Numbered from the stretch's first letter, positions 22,591-35,408 are shown. The stretch: 64,000 bases of DNA from Platerodrilus igneus (GCA_036346225.1 JARFIW010001258.1:868001-932000); one strand, 5' to 3'. Numbers and translations are program-made. Notes: a model not told the origin generated them from the letters alone.

Positions 22591-23560
22591 TTTGTTTGCA
22601 ACCCAATTTTTTTCCTTCATTGAGTGGTGCTCCCCTACTTTGGGCTACTGAATATACTTTGGCTGGTCGAGTAGGGCTTCGCTATCCACCGCTTTTCTAT
22701 CGCTATTGCTCAATGCGTCCTTCCTCTTCTCTTCTACCTGGTTGCTATGAAGCTCCAAATATCCCATCTCTCTCCTGTATATTTTCTATATCTTATTTTT
22801 TCTTTTACTTTCTAAATTGCGGCATAGTTAGAGGGTTATTACCTCACGACATTGGACCGTGGACGCCTAGCTGTGTATCGCCACTGTCTTGCGCTGATTT
22901 ATGTAAAGCAGTCGACAGTGCAATTAATTACTGCATGCCCATCTCTATCTAGTACCTCATGCTGTTCGTTTGAACGAGTGCCACTTCAAGGAAATTCTCC
23001 TTTTGGAGGACATGAGTAAAAATCCTTTTTTAGGATCCTACGGGATTACTCTACTCCCTTAGAAGTCCCTTTCTGTTATTATATGTGTAGGAGGGGCGAT
23101 GTGTTTTGACAGATGTAAGGCCATCAAATCAAAATTATCTTTTCTTTGAATTTTTTCTTAAACCGTATCTTATCTTATTATTAGGTTAAGTCATAAATGT
23201 TTTGTGTTTATCTTTTTCTTTGAAGTTATCTTTGAAATCTTATCTTATCTAATTAACATATGACCATAAATGGCTGGTTAGTTATCTTTTCCTGTAAAAT
23301 GTTTCAGGAATTTTACCTTACATGGTAAACTTTCAAATGGTTTGTTACCTAACTTTCTCGTCGAAACTGTCGTCGAGATTTTATCTTATCTAAATAATAC
23401 CCTAAACCATAAACGGTTAGGTATTAATCTTTCTCTCTGAAATTATCTTTGCGTTATTTTACTGTTACTTTAAAGCAAATAAATTACCTATATCTTTTTC
23501 TTTCGGAAATACCTTTCGGAACTTATCTATTTGATGTTACGAACATTTGGTATTTATGAC
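22591..23560. repeat. Dispersed repeat family, copy 2
   Basis: This is the diverged counterpart of 11420-12150: GTGCTCCCCTACTTT, GAGTAGGGCTTCGCTATCCACC and CTTCTCTTCTACC in the same order. An ATCTTATCTT-rich stretch follows at 23140-23560, as in copy 1. It is moderately GC-richer than its flanks, with no coding domain. Confidence 0.55.
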
Positions 23561-24577
23561 CAAAGTAGAATTTATTGTAAAACGAAAAGAGCTAACCTGT
23601 TTTGTATTTTGTATTTGGTATTTAAGAAATTATGTAACGTTAATGCAGTAGTCCTGGCTAATTTGTTAACATAACGTTTTTACTGCAGCAACGTGTTTCG
23701 TCTTTATCTTACTAAAAGCCAATATAAAATTCGCTTCGCTTAAGAGAATACTTTGAAGATTTTGATGAAAATTTGTATGCATCAATATGCAATGATAAAA
23801 TTGAATTCTGTATCTAGTTTTATAGTGAACTTAAGTGTTAGTTTTAAGTGTTTGAGTCTCATACTCCCGACTAAATTTGTGTGGTCGATGTAGCGGCAAA
23901 CAAGACATTTGAGCGCTTAGATGATGTAACCTAAATGTCGGATGGCTAGTTATTTCTGTTTGGTGGTATTGCAAAATTTGCTTCGGCTTAAAAACCAGGT
24001 GGTGCCTACAGACATTATTTAATTTAAGTTTTCCATGCATGTGAGCTTTCGTACAAAAAGACTTTTTATTTTTTAAAGCTTTGCCATTCTTACGCCTTTT
24101 GACTTGACAAAGTTTTCGTTTTAATATTAGGAATAGAGAATTTTTTAATCCAGAAAGGGAAAACGTTTTTCCCATCATTAATTAATTAAGTTACTACTTG
24201 TAAAGTTTGTAGTTTCTGGGTTCATGCGATCTTAAGTCGAGAACTTTTAATTTGTAGATGTACTCGTTTCTCAGGCCGAAGGAACGTGTAGATATCGCGC
24301 TTAGCTAATAAGAAATGTGTTTATGGTAGGAACAACGACAAATTCACGGGAAGGGCGCGTTTTAAACTTCACTTTACCTAAACCTACCGGACCAACCAAA
24401 TCTCGTATCTAAACCCCACCTGTATCTGTTCTCTAAAAGTGCAGGTTTAACACACTTCACTGTAAGAATTTAGACAAAACATAAAAAACCAACCTCCACG
24501 CAACCTGATCTACATGAAAATGTCAGTGGTGATTTTCGGTTAGATGCAATGAAAACAGGAACATGCATTGGTTACTC
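23561..24577. other. No recognisable gene
   Basis: The minus-strand open frame at 23831-24178 (115 codons) is Lys- and His-rich with no recognisable domain. The rest is AT-rich DNA. Confidence 0.5.
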
Positions 24578-24830
24578 CTACATTTAATTTTCGAATGTTC
24601 CACCCCGAGGTACTACATTGGCCAGGAAGCAAGTTTTTTTAACCTGAAAATTTTGAATTTTACCCAACCCTTTTTGTTCCAAGCAAGGTAAGGATCTTTA
24701 ACGTGCGTGACAACATTCACACACACACACGGGGCCTCTATTTTACCTCTCATCCGAACGAGGGCTTAATTTTGTGAAATATGTTCGTCTAACATTTTTC
24801 AAGCGGACCGTGACGGATCTGTCCATGCCT
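24578..24830 (-). mobile_element. tRNA-derived SINE, 5'-truncated copy
   Basis: The reverse complement matches the body of the 55820 SINE closely: ACGGTCCGCTTGAAAAATGT, CCTCGTTCGGATGAGAGGTA, TTGTCACGCACGTTAAAGAT, CCTTACCTTGCTTGGAACA and GGTGGAACATT near the 3' end. The tRNA head is missing or too diverged to recognise beyond about 24822. It is closer to the 55.8 kb copy than the 8.9 kb copy is. Confidence 0.8.
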
Positions 24831-25421
24831 TGGTTATGGCAATTAATCAAGGTAAGCCTTTAGTTTAGCTTCAATTGCTTTCTTTGAATGTAAACATGTA
24901 ACTGTTTGACTGGTAACGTAATAGATTACATCTTCTTGAATTATATTTTCATCATTTTTTTATTTATCAGTACTAGTAACTGTTACTTTTGGGTTACGTC
25001 ATTTTCATCATCATTTCTGTTTGTTTACTAGATAATTTTGAATAAAGTCCAATAATTTTTCTAAATCTTTGTTTATTTTGTTGCTGCTTTCTATATGCAG
25101 TTCTAGGTTTTTCGTTTTTGACCATACATGTTACTCTACTACAAAAAGTTACGTATTATTTATAAACGTTTTTCCTATAAATAAAGAATGTAATACCGAG
25201 ATCCTGATCACCCTTCAATATGAACAAAAAAATTAAAAATATGTTTGATATTTATGCTGTAAACATAATATACATACAATTGTAAATACATGTTGTGGCA
25301 GCGAAGGTAGTTGTTTACTTACAACGTCAAACGGGGAACACAGATAAGAGAGTATAAAAGGATGAGGTAGGAAAATTCGATAAAGTAAACTTCACTGCGT
25401 TATAAAACACTACGTCCGTTA
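24831..25421. other. No recognisable gene; TATA-like word at 25353
   Basis: AT-rich sequence with AGTATAAAAGGATGAGG near 25350, a good TATA-box consensus about 70 bp before the start of the tandem unit at 25422. Whether it drives anything is unknown. Confidence 0.35.
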
Positions 25422-28400
25422 CACATGGCCGTCGTTGTTTTCAACTTATAAATCACTAGCTTCGCATAGCACGTTCTGATTGGTCAAAGCAACGATGTAT
25501 ATTTATTTTAAGGCGCTTGGAGCCATATTAACGTTCTATTCCCACAGATACACAATAATAAGAATCAATCCCCAAAACTTTGGCCGTGAACCCAAAACCG
25601 CATTTATATATTGTGGAATACACTACGTAATTATAGAAAAGTCCCCTATAATTAATTATTAATTAAAAAGTTCGTGGAGAGATTTTAAAGCGTAACAAAT
25701 GAACGTGAAATTGAAGACAAAAATGTCTAGGTTCTTTTAAAAATGAAATTAAAATTTGGAAATTTTTACATATCTTATGGGCGATATTTGTTTCACTTCT
25801 GATATAAATATTGAAATACTGGTATTGAATTCGTTATTATTATCATTTCAGGAGAAGTAATCATTTTCTAATCTCCTACATATATGAAGAGTATACGACC
25901 ACAGCGGATCGATCCTGTCGAGAAAAAGTTTGAGAAAATCGCAATTAAAGTTGAATAACTCCAATATTACTATTTGAAATAACGTACATAGAATTCAAAG
26001 ACACAAACAATGATATCAAACTGTTCATATACAAAAATAAATACAACAATTGCACACATTAACACTATCATAAAAAACAAAACACAAAACAATACAACTA
26101 TGGAAGAAGTACAACAACTAATCTACACGGGAGCACTCATTATAACAAGAATCCATACGAAACAAAAACAATCAACAGGCAACAAACAAAAAAACAAACT
26201 AAAATACTAAAACTGAGGAAAGACATAGGACAACTAAAACAATACATAAAAGAACAAAATATCATAAGAAAACGAAAAGTAATAGGAGAAATACCGAAAG
26301 AAAAAGCAATAGAACAACTAGGTGGAAAGAAACAAAAATTACAAGCACCAGCCAAAAGACTCATAAGACACTAAAAATAATAACAAGAAAGAATAAACAA
26401 AACATTCATCCAACACCAAAGGAAATTTTACTAAACTATAGACAAACCCGGAATCACAATGAACAACCCACCAAACATAACAGACACCAAACACTTTTGA
26501 AACAATCTATGGTCCAACCCTACCCAACACAACCAGCACGCACAATGGATCCAAACTAAAACAAACAAATACAACACAACAAATGAAATGCAAGAAATAA
26601 ACATCACATACGAAGGAATTAGCCAACGGGAAAGTACCTGGTAACGACAAAATAACAAACTTCTGGATAAAAATTGTTTTACGACACACGCCTACCCAAA
26701 TTATTCAACAAATATATCACACAACCGCTCGCAATATCGCACACATTATCAGAAGAAATAACATATCTCAAACCAAAGGATGTAAAAAACACCCAAAACC
26801 CATTAAAACACCATCCAATAACATGCCTACTAACAATATACAAAATACTAACATTCACAATAATACAAAAACTAGTCACACATGCAACACAAATTAACAT
26901 AAACACAAAGAACAAAACGGATGCAACAAAGAAACACGAGGATGTAAAGAGCAATTGATAACAGACACAGAAATAACACACCAAGCTAAAATTTAAAAAA
27001 AAAATGCATTACACTACACATTCACAGACTACCAAAAGGTATACGACAGCATACCACACTCATAGCTAATATACATACTACAAGCGATAAAGCAAACACA
27101 ACACTAATAAAATTCCTAGATACAATAATGAAAAACTGGAAACAACACTAATCATAATAACAAACATAGGTACCTAACGTAAAAACGAAGCCAACAGAGA
27201 TCAGAAAAGGCGTATTCAAGGGACTCCCTAGGTGCTTTCTGGTTCTGACTGGCACCGAACCCACTATCGAGCACACTAAACAACAAAAAATACGGATACA
27301 ACATCACAAGTACACACCCACACAAAATAAATCACCTTCAATATATGGATGACCTCAAACTAATAGTATCAGAACAAACTCATACAACTAAATACAAATA
27401 CACTTGCCAACAATTAAAATAACAGAAACAGTACAGCTAACATGACAAAAAAACTTTGGCACAGACAAATGTAAGAAGAACACAGTATAATAAAGAGAGT
27501 AAACTGATAACAGAACAAAAAAACTACATGCTATACAACAACGATCACCTACAAGCAATGGACACCACAGATACTTACACATATCTAGGATGCAAGCAAA
27601 AACTAGGAATAGAACACTCAGAAATGAAAGAAGAACTGACAATAGGAATACAAACAAAGACTCACTGAAATACTCATAACAGAACTCACTAGTAGGAAAT
27701 CCAATAAATGAATAGTCAATAAAACACATAAGCAATACCTATATATGATCTACTCTATTCGGCATAATAAGATGAAGCAATACTGACCTATAGGCAAACT
27801 CACACACACATCTACACGATTACCCAATGTCATAAATACAACACACAGCACATCCACTTAGCTACAGAAAGATTCCCGCTCAATAGATAAAGATGGAGGA
27901 AGAGGATTCATCGATGTAAGAACACATGTGCATAAAACAAATAGATAATATAATGAACTACTTCATAAAAAGAGCAGAAATGAGTAATATACACAAAGTG
28001 ATTATACAGCGCAAATACATCAACCACACCACTAATCTTAACAACAGTACTTTCAACCCCAAAGAATTGGAAAGTCCCTATACAACACACACAAAGCAAG
28101 AAAATCTGGAAGATTAATCACTATACGGTGAAACATCCTACTACCTTTACACAACCACATATCGACATAAGAAGCATCAAAAACGTATAAAATATATATA
28201 ATATATATATTATTATATATTACTCAATTTGACATGGGTGAATGGGTCCTTATCAACATTAAATAATTTTAATCCCTATAGGTATTAGGAAAGGTAGCGT
28301 CATAAAACGGCTGTGAAGTCCTAAACTTATATCAGCCTCGGCTTGCATTAAATAAGATTATCCAATATTCCTAGACGCTCATTCATTAAAATAATGACAA

Positions 28401-28473
28401 CGAATTCTACAAAACATCAACGTTAACTCTATTTTACATCAAATGTCAGAATAATTGAAAACTGTTCAAAATT
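25422..28473 (+). repeat. ~3.05 kb tandem unit, copy 1 (contains decayed LINE)
   Basis: The unit starts CACATGGCCGTCGTTG and restarts identically at 28474, an offset of 3052 bp. The first ~1.5 kb of the two copies is nearly identical; later parts differ by small insertions and deletions. The last ~270 bp of this copy looks like a blend of two different sequences (see findings). The element inside is described separately. Confidence 0.9.
26010..28170 (+). pseudogene. Non-LTR retrotransposon reverse transcriptase (R2/R4-like), decayed copy 1
   Basis: Broken frames collinear with a LINE ORF run from an ATG at 26010 (MISNCSYTKINTTIAHINTI, later EVQQLIYTGALIITR) through reverse-transcriptase segments: CLLTIYKILT near 26825-26855, a DYQKxYDS-like motif near 27025-27050, an RDSLGA-like stretch near 27215-27235, NHLQYMDDLKL at 27330-27362 with YMDD at 27342-27353, then DTYTYLGCKQKLGIEHSEMK near 27570-27630 and a C-terminal stretch at 27926 onward. 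YMDD and this order suggest the R2/R4 side of the LINE tree; the clade is inferred from memory. The coding strand is extremely A- and C-rich. Many frameshifts make it inactive. It ends in a TA-rich tail near 28190. Confidence 0.75.
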
Positions 28474-29061
28474 CACATGGCCGTCGTTGTTTTCAACTTA
28501 TAAATCACTAGCTTCGCATAGCACGTTCTGATTGGTCAAAGCAACGATGTATATTTATTTTAAGGCGCTTGGAGCCATATTAACGTTCTATTCCCACAGA
28601 TACACAATAATAAGAATCAATCCCCAAAACTTTGGCCGTGAACCCAAAACCGCATTTATATATTGTGGAATACACTACGTAATTATAGAAAAGTCCCTAT
28701 AATTAATTATTAATTAAAAAGTTCGTGGAGAGATTTTAAAGCGTAACAAATGAACGTGAAATTGAAGACAAAAATGTCTAGGTTCTTTTAAAAATGAAAT
28801 TAAAATTTGGAAATTTTTACATATCTTATGGGCGATATTTGTTTCACTTCTGATATAAATATTGAAATACTGGTATTGAATTCGTTATTATTATCATTTC
28901 AGGAGAAGTAATCATTTTTCTAATCTCCTACATATATGAAGAGTATACGACCACAGCGGATCGATCCTGTCGAGAAAAAGTTTGAGAAAATCGCAATTAA
29001 AGTTGAATAACTCCAATATTACTATTTGAAATAACGTACATAGAATTCAAAGACACAAACA

Positions 29062-31180
29062 ATGATATCAAACTGTTCATATACAAAAATAAATACAACA
29101 ATTGCACACATTAACACTATCATAAAAAACAAAACACAAAACAATACAACTATGGAAGAAGTACAACAACTAATCTACACGGGAGCACTCATTATAACAA
29201 GAATCCATACGAAACAAAAACAATCAACAGGCAACAAACAAAAAAAACAAACTAAAATACTAAAACTGAGGAAAGACATAGGACAACTAAAACAATACAT
29301 AAAAGAACAAAATATCATAAGAAAACGAAAAGTAATAGGAGAAATACCGAAAGAAAAAGCAATAGAACAACTAGGTGGAAAGAAACAAAAATTACAAGCA
29401 CCAGCCAAAAGACTCATAAGACACTAAAAATAATAACAAGAAAGAATAAACAAAACATTCATCCAACACCAAAGGAAATTTTACTAAACTATAGACAAAC
29501 CCGGAATCACAATGAACAACCCACCAAACATAACAGACACCAAACACTTTTGAAACAATCTATGGTCCAACCCTACCCAACACAACCAGCACGCACAATG
29601 GATCCAAACTAAAACAAACAAATACAACACAACAAATGAAATGCAAGAAATAAACATCACATACGAAGGAATTAGCCAACGGGAAAGTACCTGGTAACGA
29701 CAAAATAACAAACTTCTGGATAAAAATTGTTTTACGACACACGCCTACCCAAATTATTCAACAAATATATCACACAACCGCTCGCAATACCGCACACATT
29801 ATCAGAAGAAATAACATATCTCAAACCAAAGGATGTAAAAAACACCCAAAACCCATTAAAACACCATCCAATAACATGCCTACTAACAATATACAAAATA
29901 CTAACATTCACAATAATACAAAACTAGTCACACATGCAACACAAATTAACATAAACACAAAGAACAAAACGGATGCAACAAAGAAACATCGAGGATGTAA
30001 AGAGCAATTGATAACAGACACAGAAATAACAACGACCAAGCTAAAATTTAAACAAAAATGCATTACACTAAACATTCACAGACTACCAAAGTTAGGTATA
30101 CGACAGCATACCACACTCATAGCTAATATACAAAATACGTACAAGCGATAAAGCAAACACAACACTAATAAAATTCCTAGATACAATAATGAAAACTGGA
30201 AACAACACTAATCATAATAACAAACATAGGTACCTAACGTAAAAACGAAGCCAACAGAGATCAGAAAAGGCGTATTCAAGGGACTCCCTAGGTGCTTTCT
30301 GGTTCTGACTGGCACCGAACCCACTATCGAGCACACTAAACAACAAAAAATACGGATACAACATCACAAGTACACACCCACACAAAATAAATCACCTTCA
30401 ATATATGGATGACCTCAAACTAATAGTATCAGCAAACTCTAAACTCAATCACCAACTTAAAATAACAGAAACATACAGCAACATGACCTTTGGCACAGAC
30501 AAATGTAAGAAAAACAGTATAATAAAAGGTAAACTTAACAGAACAAAAAAAACTACATGCTATACAACAACGATCACCTACAAGCAATGGACACCACAGA
30601 TACTTACACATATCTAGGATGCAAGCAAAAACTAGGAATAGAACACTCAGAAATGAAAGAAGAACTGAAATAGGAATACAAACAAAGACTCACTGAAATA
30701 CTCATAACAGAACTCACAGTAGGAAACAATATAATAGCAATAAACACATAAGCAATACCTATATTGATCTACTCTTTCGGCATAATAAGATGAAGCAATA
30801 CTGACCTATAGGCACTCAACACACTCACACGATTACAATGTCATAAATACAACACACAGCACATCCACTTAGCTACAGAAAGATTCCCGCTCAATAGAAA
30901 AGATGGAGGAAGAGGATTCATCGATGTAAGAAACATGTGTGCATAAAACAAATAGATAATATAATGAACTACTTCATAAAAAGAGCAGAAATGAGTAATA
31001 TACACAAAGTGATTATACACGCAAATACATCAACCACACCACTAATCTTAACAACAGTACTTTCAACCCCAAAGAAGAAATCCCAACAACACACACAAAG
31101 CAAGAAAACTGGAAGATTAATCACTATACGGGAAACATCCCTACTACCTTACACAACCACATATCGACAAAGAAGCATCA
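29062..31180 (+). pseudogene. Non-LTR retrotransposon reverse transcriptase (R2/R4-like), decayed copy 2
   Basis: Same element as at 26010. The N-terminal frame is longer here: 121 codons (29062-29427), because copy 1 has one A fewer in a poly-A run near 26190. YMDD is at 30402-30413. The LGCKQKLGIEHSEMK segment is near 30615-30660, and the C-terminal stretch starts at 30937. Frames are broken by single-base indels throughout the middle. The 3' end passes into (TA)n at 31183. R4-clade Dong elements are known to insert into simple TAA repeats, so a (TA)n tail could reflect target choice; this is inference. Confidence 0.75.
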
Positions 31181-31204
31181 AATATATATATATATATATA
31201 TATT

Positions 31205-31300
31205 GCTGTGATATCCTCCTTTGAATGCGGGAACTGGGTCCTTTCAACAAAAAAATTCTAGTCCCACAGATTGGGCGTCATAAACGGCTGTGATCCTCTT
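31205..31300 (-). repeat. LTR-end/primer-site-like module after (TA)n (left side of palindrome)
   Basis: Directly after (TA)n comes TTGCTGTGATATCC, then CCCACAGATTGGGCGTCATA, then GGCTGTGATCC. In reverse complement this reads LTR end (GATCACAGCC) followed by TGACGCCCAATCTGTGGG, close to the widespread primer-binding site TGGCGCCCAACGTGGGGC. The same order occurs on the other side of the palindrome in opposite orientation. Confidence 0.5.
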
Positions 31301-33183
31301 TTCGCCTCGGCTGCTCACCTAATGTTATAAACCTCCTCATTCATAAAAAAAAACAACACATTCCTACCAAAAACATCAACGTTAACTCTATTTACATCAA
31401 TATTCAGAATACATTAAAATTTCAAAATTAAAACTCAGCATAAATTTCAGTTTTCAAAAGAATTTCAAGATTAATTTTATTATCCTTTTAATGTGCATCC
31501 AAAATTAAAGTCCTTGTTGGATGCCTACTAATTAATATAACAATATAAGCAGACCGAGTCTGAGTATAAAGGAGCATCTACCACCCTTTACGTTAATTAA
31601 CCAGGGTCGTCTAATTGAGCTCAAAGACATACCCAAATTTTCATCATATTACCGAACATCAAAACTAAATACCCTTTCTACTTCAACAAGCAAATTTCAT
31701 CTTAAAATTAAAATTTTATGGTTAGTACAATTTCACTAATGTCCATTTAAAGTAAATCAATTATAAAGTTATTCAACACACACAAAAATGTCAAACAAAA
31801 TAGTATAATTTACCTGAAGGTTACTGTCCTCGTAGCTTCAAAGTACATCGTCCCTTTAGTTAATCACACCATTCCAACAGGATTATATTTACGGCTTCTA
31901 ATTCTCAACGCTTTTAAAATTTTCTCCATCACCATTTATTTAAAGTTGTTTCTGGGCTTTTCCGGAACTCATTTATGTATATCTGACCCTTGTTTCGTGG
32001 ATCCAGACACGTATTTGAACCATTTAATTATTAACACCCCCGAAAAATAGCAAATAACTTCATACTTCTTTCACCAATATACGCCAAAACTGCCTACTTT
32101 TGTGTATACATTTGTCGTTGTAAATTTTGCTAATTGGCACAGTGAAACTAAATTTTATAACCTTGTATCTAAGTGCACTGAAGTACATTCATGTTAGCAC
32201 GTAAATAACCAACTATTTTGAATCACTAAAATATACGAGCAAAATTTTAAATTATTTTATCAAACTAAAATGCACTGTTTAACATCTTCAATCAAGTCGC
32301 GGATGTAAGAGCTTTTAACGCATCGAATAGTCAAAAGTCTAAGAGTCTAAGAGGGCTTGTTTATATTCATCTCGGTATATATAGCAAAAAGCCGGCACGT
32401 CGCTTTTGTCCTCAAAACGGGTAATTCTAAAGAATTCCTCATTCTATGTTCCCAGTCTGTCGCTCGCGCGTCGATTTTACGAATTTTCACTCGTCCCATT
32501 TAAATCTCAGAAATTTCAACACACGGCACGCAAGCATGTCCGAGAAAAACTAATTAATTTTGTACAGAAATTGTTGTTTCTACCTCTGATATTTGCATCC
32601 TATTTTCAACCAATTGTGACCATCGTGACGTTGCTTAAATCCCGCCTTTTACTATATGTGTCTTTGCTTGACGCATTTCTCTTTCCTTTTCTAACCTGTT
32701 CGTATTGGTGCAAATTGATATTCTTTATTATCGATTATATTTTAGTCCATGTGGACTGTTATCTGGGTTTAATAACCCCGTATCGCACATTCTCGTGAAT
32801 ATTAAGCCCCGGTTTCTCCAAGATTCTTTGAAACTATTAATTATCTACAAAATTTACGCCGTATGTGATATTTAAACTACGCAGGTGTTCAAAATAATAT
32901 TAATTCTCAGAGCTTTATTTTCTGGTATTATAATCTTGCACGTAATTTCCATTTGATTCTTTACTTTGGAATAATTAAATTACACGTTGAGCATTTTAAA
33001 ACTGCTTATTTTTATATAAAGCGTCTTGTAAATAATTTTAATCTCTTATTTTTAATAAAACGAATGAATTTTTATTCTCCACGGGTTTTTAATAAAGCGT
33101 ATTATCTAATAAACTTCCTTATACACGGTGATTAAAATTATTTGATGTAATCCATTAATTTTCTACCCTGGTCTAAATATGAG

Positions 33184-33239
<56 letters not shown>

Positions 33240-35247
33240 CTCAAATTTAGACCAGGGTAGAAAATTAATTAATCACATTAAATAATTTTAATCACCGTGT
33301 AGAAGGAAGCTTTGGGAAAAGGTACGCGTTATTAAAACCGTGAAGCATAAAAATTCATTCGTTTTATTAAAAATAAGATTTAAATTATTTACTAGACGCT
33401 TTCTATAAAAAGAAGCAGAATTAAAATGCTCAAAAGTAACCGGTATTAAACAAAATGTACAAACAATAATTAATATTTAATTAGGATTCACTAAAAATTA
33501 AAGGGTAGAAGTTAATGCCATTCATTATTATTTTAATTGGAGTTAATTGAATGGTTATTAAGGTATAATAAGCATAAAAGCCTGTGGAAAGTCCAAAGTT
33601 GATAAACAAATCGCTAATAGGAAGGTTAAAATAAGTGGAATATCCCAAATCGTAGATGTGTTATTTAGAAGTATTACGATTGAACACCTGAGTATTTTTA
33701 AAAGTCACGTTCTGCTTAAATTTTGTAGATAACAAATGGTTACAGAGAATGTTGGAGAAACCGTCGCTTAATATTCGCGGGAAATGCTAATAAAGTGGGT
33801 TATTTAACAGTCCACGTGGACTGAAATAACTGATAGTACAGAGTATCGATTTGTACCACTCAGAACAGGGTAGATAGAGACGGATAATATGCGCAAGACA
33901 GAGACACAGATAGTAAAAGGCGTGATTTGAGCAACGTCACGAGAACTACGATTGGTTGTAATCAGATACAGATATGAGAGGTGTAAACGTAACGATTTCG
34001 ATACAAAATTAATTAGGTATCCTCGGACGTGGTTGCGTGCCGTGTGGAAAATTTCTCAGATTTCAACTGGCGCGTGTGCAAATTTAATAAGAATCGCTGT
34101 GCCCGACCGTCGAAAAGGAACCGAGAATGCGAAATTCAGGAAAGTGTCCGTTGAGGGAAAAAAGCGATGTGCAGGCAAGGCGGTTATATAAACCCGGACT
34201 TTAAACAGTTTCGCTCTCTTAGATTTTCGATTTTGATTGAATACTTTAAACAGTTTGCTCTTATATTGTTGGTGATTATCGAATACTTTAAAACAGTTTG
34301 CTATTTACGTGCTACGATACAAGTTAGTATGCGTTAGTGCACTTAGAAAAGAAGATACAAGGTAATAAAGTCTAGTTATATTTGCGAGTATTACTGTACT
34401 AAGTATCCAAATTTGTAACGATAAATGAATAAACAAAAGTAGGCAGTTTTGGGTATAGCGTGAAAGAAGTATGAATTTCTTTGCTATTTTCGGGGGTGTT
34501 AATAATTAAATGATTAGTAAACGTGATTGGATCCACAAAACAAGATTCAGATATACATAGACGAGTTCCTGAAAAGCCCTGAAACAACTTTAGATGAATG
34601 GTGGTGTAGAAAATTTGTAAAGCGTTCAGAATCAGAAGCCGTAAACATAACCCAGTTGGAATGGTGTGATTAACAAAGGACGATGTACATTGGAGCCACG
34701 AGTGCATTAACCTTCAGGTAACTTATGCTTTGTTGTTCGATTTTTGATGTTTTGGTGTGTGTTGAATAACTTTATAATTTGTTTACTTAAAATGGACAGT
34801 AGTAAATTTGTACAAACAACAAATTTTTAATTTTAAGGTGAAATTTTCTTGTTTAAGTAGAAAGGAGTATTTAGCATTTATGTTCTTGATTATGATGAAA
34901 ATTTTTAATTAACGTAAAGGGGTGGAAGATGCTCCCTTTGTACTCAGACTCAGGTCTGAAAATATTGTTAAATTAATTAGTAGGCATCCTACAAGGACTT
35001 TAATTTTGGATGCAAATTAAAATGATAACAAATTTAATCTTGAAATTTTCTGATACTGAAATTTATGCTGAATTTTAATTTTGAAATTTTAATGCATTGT
35101 GAATATTAATGTAAATAGAGTTAACGTTGATGTTTGTGGTAGGAATGTGTTTGTTTTTTTTTATGAATGAGGATGAAAGTTATTTAGGGGAGCAGCCGAG
35201 GCGGAAAGAGGACAGAGGCGATTATCAGAAGAGAATCACAGCAAATC
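31289..35247. repeat. ~4 kb imperfect palindrome centred on (TA)n
   Basis: The left arm (31289-33187) is the reverse complement of the right arm (33239-35247) over nearly its whole length. Paired landmarks: CCTGGTCTAAAT at 33168 with ATTTAGACCAGG at 33245; GTCCATGTGGACTGT at 32751 with ACAGTCCACGTGGACTG at 33809; AACATCAACGTTAACTCTA at 31374 with TAGAGTTAACGTTGATGTTT at 35117; GCCTCGGCTGC at 31305 with GCAGCCGAGGC at 35193. The arms differ by many substitutions as well as indels. A TATA-like word lies in each arm (TATATATAGC at 32376, TTATATAAACCCGG at 34184). Open frames at 32406-32798, 33952-34191 and 34399-34707 have no recognised domain. Confidence 0.88.
33188..33238. repeat. (TA)n at palindrome centre
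   Basis: About 25 uninterrupted TA units form the symmetry axis of the palindrome. (TA)n can extrude as cruciform DNA and is prone to breakage and to replication and assembly errors. Confidence 0.95.
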
Positions 35248-35408
35248 GTAGCGCCCAAAAGTGAGGCTCGAGTTCAAAATAAAAATTTTTGTGATTTTAT
35301 TACAGGAAACTGGCGAGGCTTTTTGTACATGTCACAGCATTTAATGACGGCCCAACGCTGGGGCTCGATTCGAAAACCTTAGTTTCCGAATAATGGTGAG
35401 GTTCACAG

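Larger units (their letters stand above)
28474..31429 (+). repeat. ~3.05 kb tandem unit, copy 2
   Basis: A direct head-to-tail repeat of 25422-28473 with no spacer. Its final ~220 bp (31205-31429) also forms the left end of the palindrome region, so the duplication boundary and the palindrome overlap. Confidence 0.9.

Noticed and set aside
25340..25421. TATAAAAGG as a promoter of a host gene
   Set aside because: No downstream coding exon follows; only a decayed LINE unit does, so it is mentioned only as a motif.
26140..27735. Hydrophobic minus-strand ORFs suggesting membrane proteins
   Set aside because: They are antisense to the A/C-rich LINE; the T/G-rich reverse strand encodes Phe, Val and Cys by composition alone.
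28474..31429. CRISPR-like or phage-like array
   Set aside because: The repeats are long direct duplications of a retrotransposon, without short repeats and unique spacers, in a eukaryotic context.
34399..34707. 102-codon minus-strand ORF in the right arm of the palindrome
   Set aside because: The equivalent frame in the left arm (31830-32130) is disrupted and no domain is recognisable, so it is probably chance.
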